From assembly GCA_017462445.1 (NCBI GenBank), contig JAFTRB010000069.1:1-7150 (forward strand): a DNA stretch of 7,150 nucleotides, written 5' to 3'. The DNA is from Clostridia bacterium. GTDB lineage: Bacteria > Bacillota_A > Clostridia > Oscillospirales > CAG-272. The notes below the pieces were generated by a model. The model ran no database searches and was not told the origin of the DNA. It saw only the letters and a program-made list of their open reading frames with translations. How positions within the stretch are numbered: the first letter of the stretch is position 1; every line of letters begins with the position of its first letter. Shown piece after piece: positions 4,614 to 7,150 of this stretch. A program made the translations under genes and the position numbers.

Positions 4614-6680
4614 ATGGAAAAATGGTTAAGACGCACGATCGAGCTTGGCGCCGGGTTGATTCTGACGGGAAAGACTAATCCGTCGGTAATCCCCTACTAT
4701 CCGCAGAAAACCGAGATAGCCGCCGAGGAGACACAATATTTTCGTCGCACCTATCCCGAGCGCCGTGGAGTGACCTCGGGCAGAATGATGGCAATGCTCC
4801 GCGCCCTGGAGAAGGAGAAGCGGGCGAATATTCACAACCTCCTGGTCGTCAAGGAGAGGGAGGTCATCTGCGAGTGCAGCCATCCCGGCTATGATGTAAA
4901 CACCTGGCATCTCTCCCACTCGATGTCAAAGACGGTGACGGGAATGGCGATAGGTATGCTTGTTGATGCGGGGCTTCTTACGGTGGATACCACCCTGGTC
5001 TCCATCTTCCCCGAGATTCATTACAGGGATAAGCGCTTCCCGAGGATAACCGTAAAGCACCTTCTGATTATGTCCTCGGGAATAAAATTCTCCGAGGCGG
5101 GCTCGGTCAGCGAGAGCAGATGGACCGAGGCGTTCTTTGACTCGGCAATGAGCTTTGAGCCGGGCAGCTCCTTCCACTATAACAGCATGAATTCCTACAT
5201 TCTTGCCAGAATCGTTTGTCGCATCAGCGGAATGACACTGACCGAGTTCCTCCGCCCGAGGCTGCTTGAGCCACTCGGGATTGAGAACTTCTTCTGGGAG
5301 ATGGGGCCCGAGGGCGTCGAGAAGGGAGGCTGGGGCATATTCGCCTCGGTTGAGAGCTGGGCAAAGCTTGGACAGATGATGCTTGACGGCGGTGTCTTTG
5401 AGGGAAAAAGAATTCTCTCGCGCGAATGGGTGAAGGAAAGCACCACGATACAGATAGAGACACCGCTTGTAATAGGTAATTATAACTATGGCTATCAGCT
5501 CTGGGTGTCCAGGGAGGGGGATGAGTTCCTCTTCAACGGAATGCTTGGGCAGAATGTATGGGTATGCCCCAGGAACAATGTGGTCGTGGCGGTCAACTCG
5601 GGGAACAATGAGCTTTTCCAGAACAGTCCGGCTATGGCGATAGTTGAAAGATATTTGTGTACAGATCTGACAAACGATCTTTCCGAGTCCTGCTTCAGCG
5701 GTGACTATACCGACCTGCTTGAGGTTGAGGAGCATTTCTTTGAGCGCAGACACTGGATTCGCCCCTTTGTACCTCCAAAAAGGCGAAGCCTCGGTTACAG
5801 GCTGGGCTTTAAGAAGCAAAACGCATTCCCGGAGGAGTGGTGCGATCTGCTCGGGCGCTATAATTTCACAAAGAATAACTACGGAATGCTGCCTCTCTTT
5901 ATTCGCGCGATGCAGAACAATCTCAAAAACTCCATCGACGGTATAGCCTTTGAGAGGGAGGGGGACAGGATGCTCTTCGTCTTTTGGGAGGGGGGAGATG
6001 TATTCCGCCTGGAGATTGGCTTCACCGATTTCAAAAGCACGGTGCTTGATTATCACGGGGAAAAATATATTGTCCGCGTGATGGGCGAGGCAATGGAGGA
6101 TGAGGACAGGAATATGCTCTATAAGCTGGAGCTTCTATTCCCCGAGATGCCGAATGTCCGTATGCTGAAGTTCTCCTTCGGGGAGGACGGTAGCCTGATT
6201 ATGAGAATGAACGAACAGCCCAACCATCGCATAGCCGACCTGTTCTTTGATGATATGGGAATAAGCAATCCCGCGCTCGCCTTCTTCCACGAGCTTCTTG
6301 AAAAGAGGCTTGGAAAGCGGTTTATACAAAGAAAGCTGGAGGACACCTTTGCTCCTACGCTTATCGGCGCGAGAGTCGGGGCGGAGAACTACACCGAGAT
6401 AATGGATAGAGAGAGGGAGAAAAGGAGCGCCAACGCCAAGATGGTGAAGCTGATCGACACCCTGATCGTTAAGCTTATTCACGACGAGGATGAAATGCCG
6501 AAGGAGGAGAAGGGCGGATTGCGTGGCTTTATCGGTGACATTGTCGAGCGTATAAAGACCAAGTTCCTTCCGGACACTACCCCCAAGCCTCAGCGGGAGG
6601 AGCTGCCCTCTGCTTTTGACGAGGAGCTTCCCCTGCTTTCGGAGGCTGATAGCAGCAAGACAGATGACGGTAGCAAATAG
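4614..6680 (+). CDS. Serine hydrolase of the beta-lactamase/class C esterase fold with long C-terminal extension
   Basis: This 688-residue protein belongs to the beta-lactamase-related serine hydrolase family (esterases, peptidases and penicillin-binding-like enzymes). The catalytic domain covers about 50-350. SMSK (103-106) is the SxxK motif with nucleophile Ser103 and Lys106. HYNSMNSYILARI (188-200) holds the YxN position as Tyr189-Asn-Ser. FNGMLGQNVWVCP (307-319) is at the usual HxG/KTG place but lacks the His-Gly or Lys-Thr-Gly core. Residues 350-625 show no domain I recognise; alternating hydrophobic strands about 440-540 suggest a beta-rich module, and 627-688 is a charged, probably disordered tail. 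LGAGLIL (11-17) is too short for a convincing signal peptide, so it is probably cytoplasmic. The ATG has GGGAGGAG (4601-4608) just upstream. It is flanked by its own promoter and terminator. The substrate is unknown; a true beta-lactamase is unlikely given the altered motifs and missing export signal. Confidence 0.88.
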   Translation: MEKWLRRTIELGAGLILTGKTNPSVIPYYPQKTEIAAEETQYFRRTYPERRGVTSGRMMAMLRALEKEKRANIHNLLVVKEREVICECSHPGYDVNTWHLSHSMSKTVTGMAIGMLVDAGLLTVDTTLVSIFPEIHYRDKRFPRITVKHLLIMSSGIKFSEAGSVSESRWTEAFFDSAMSFEPGSSFHYNSMNSYILARIVCRISGMTLTEFLRPRLLEPLGIENFFWEMGPEGVEKGGWGIFASVESWAKLGQMMLDGGVFEGKRILSREWVKESTTIQIETPLVIGNYNYGYQLWVSREGDEFLFNGMLGQNVWVCPRNNVVVAVNSGNNELFQNSPAMAIVERYLCTDLTNDLSESCFSGDYTDLLEVEEHFFERRHWIRPFVPPKRRSLGYRLGFKKQNAFPEEWCDLLGRYNFTKNNYGMLPLFIRAMQNNLKNSIDGIAFEREGDRMLFVFWEGGDVFRLEIGFTDFKSTVLDYHGEKYIVRVMGEAMEDEDRNMLYKLELLFPEMPNVRMLKFSFGEDGSLIMRMNEQPNHRIADLFFDDMGISNPALAFFHELLEKRLGKRFIQRKLEDTFAPTLIGARVGAENYTEIMDREREKRSANAKMVKLIDTLIVKLIHDEDEMPKEEKGGLRGFIGDIVERIKTKFLPDTTPKPQREELPSAFDEELPLLSEADSSKTDDGSK

Positions 6681-6709
6681 AAAAAGACCTGCCGCGGCAG
6701 GTCTTTTTC
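6680..6709. terminator. Bidirectional terminator between convergent genes
   Basis: The stretch is one perfect palindrome centred on CCGCGG: AAAAAGACCTGCCG pairs with CGGCAGGTCTTTTT. Because the arms begin with an A run and end with a T run, it can terminate the rightward serine hydrolase and the leftward YdbC-like gene alike. Its first base is the last base of the hydrolase stop codon, and the YdbC-like stop lies 10 bp beyond its other end. Confidence 0.92.
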
Positions 6710-6719
6710 TTATCTGGGA

Positions 6720-6944
6720 TTAGTCGAGGTTAAGGTTGTTGAGCATATCACGGAGGACCTTTGCTTCCTCAACGGTGATGGTTACGCCCTTACCCATCTT
6801 CTCGTGGTCGGGGGACCAGGTACGAATATCGTACACAGGCTCTCTCTCGTTCCAGCTGATAAGGTTAAGCTCCTTGTTCCAGCCGTTGTTGCCCTCGCTT
6901 ACGATGCCGATTCTGTCAACCACCTCATACTTGATTTCAGGCAT
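6720..6944 (-). CDS. YdbC-like PC4-family single-strand DNA-binding protein
   Basis: This complete 74-residue protein matches the bacterial YdbC branch of the PC4 (transcriptional coactivator p15) family. The family's Lactococcus member YdbC is known as a small dimer that binds single-stranded DNA with little sequence preference; its physiological role is poorly defined. Characteristic segments are GWNKELNLISWN (21-32), YDIRTW (38-43), the basic KMGKGVTIT (49-57) and a C-terminal helix EEAKVLRDMLNNL (59-71) that would form the dimer interface. Length is normal for the family. AAGGAG lies about 8 nt before the ATG, which fixes the start. It is cytoplasmic, converges on the serine hydrolase with a shared terminator, and seems to be transcribed alone from a strong promoter 146 bp upstream through an AT-rich leader. 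Confidence 0.88.
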   Translation of the reverse strand: MPEIKYEVVDRIGIVSEGNNGWNKELNLISWNEREPVYDIRTWSPDHEKMGKGVTITVEEAKVLRDMLNNLNLD

Positions 6945-7083
6945 TGTTCTTTCTCCTTATTAGATTTGTTTGGATTTGTTGGTTTATGTACTGTAATAAT
7001 GCTTTTTGACATTTGTTGGGACAAAAATATGTTACATATTAATTATATATATTTATAATAAAATATTTAAAATTACATATTTT
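6945..7083 (-). other. Long AT-rich leader of the YdbC-like gene
   Basis: About 139 nt separate the predicted transcription start from the ATG. The leader holds no ORF of note and no GC-rich hairpin or riboswitch that I recognise. It contains a perfect 7-1-7 palindrome, AATATGT-T-ACATATT (7026-7040), and a copy of AATAAAATATTTA (7057-7069) whose second copy lies at 7127-7139, upstream of the promoter. A TTGACA at 7006-7011 on the plus strand has only a weak -10 (TATGTT, 7028-7033). Confidence 0.4.
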
Positions 7084-7089
7084 TATCTT

Positions 7090-7118
7090 ATTTTAGCACA
7101 CCGCTTATATAATGTCAA
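7090..7118 (-). promoter_or_regulatory. Sigma-A-type promoter of the YdbC-like gene
   Basis: On the minus strand TTGACA (7113-7118), a 17-bp spacer and TAAAAT (7090-7095), with TGTGC just before the -10. All elements are near consensus, so expression should be high. Start near 7083. Confidence 0.85.
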
Positions 7119-7150
7119 CAATTATCAATAAAATATTTACCTGTTTTTTC

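Noticed and set aside
4926..6056. Long open frame on the minus strand opposite the serine hydrolase (376 codons)
   Set aside because: It is antisense to the catalytic motifs of the hydrolase and has no promoter or family features; it is a shadow frame.
7006..7033. Rightward promoter TTGACA with TATGTT
   Set aside because: The -10 is poor, it sits inside the leader of a leftward gene, and no rightward gene begins within the remaining 117 bp.

Overview
The window looks like an ordinary chromosomal stretch from a Gram-positive, low-to-mid GC Bacillota, most likely a gut-type member of the Clostridia. The reasons are consensus sigma-A-like promoters (TTGACA, 17 bp, TATAAT-like, several with a TGTGn extension), purine-rich AGGAGG-type ribosome sites, compact intrinsic terminators with U tracts, AT-rich intergenic DNA, and the gene types themselves (YdbC/PC4 protein, clostridial-style Fur protein, 10-TM heavy-metal transporter). 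The placement is inference from style; no ribosomal or other marker gene is present.

Layout, left to right. Positions 1-137 hold no supportable gene, and a strong rightward terminator (138-177) closes a transcription unit entering from the left. A leftward AEC-family carrier (214-1242) diverges from a small rightward acidic protein of unknown function (1415-1720); both have near-consensus promoters in the 172-bp gap, and the rightward one has an 18-bp palindrome between its -35 and -10. A terminator (1732-1766) then separates a two-gene metal operon: a Fur-family repressor (1840-2286) overlapping by 8 bp a 10-TM ArsP_2/DUF2899-type heavy-metal or manganese transporter (2279-3241). A Fur-box-like palindrome sits just downstream of the operon's -10. 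A Gfo/Idh/MocA oxidoreductase (3336-4382) follows with its own promoter and terminator. Next is a 688-residue serine hydrolase of the beta-lactamase fold with a long uncharacterised C-terminal half (4614-6680). Last is a leftward YdbC/PC4-like single-strand DNA-binding protein (6720-6944), convergent with the hydrolase and sharing a bidirectional terminator; it has a long AT-rich leader and a strong promoter near the right edge.

The only clear functional partnership is the Fur-like repressor with its transporter, probably an autoregulated metal-homeostasis unit. The other genes appear to be single-gene units. I see no mobile element, CRISPR array, phage gene or RNA gene. No wholly new system is evident; the most interesting points are the logic of the metal operon, the palindromic operators placed inside promoters, an EF-hand-like loop in the AEC carrier, the small unknown protein, and the C-terminal half of the serine hydrolase.
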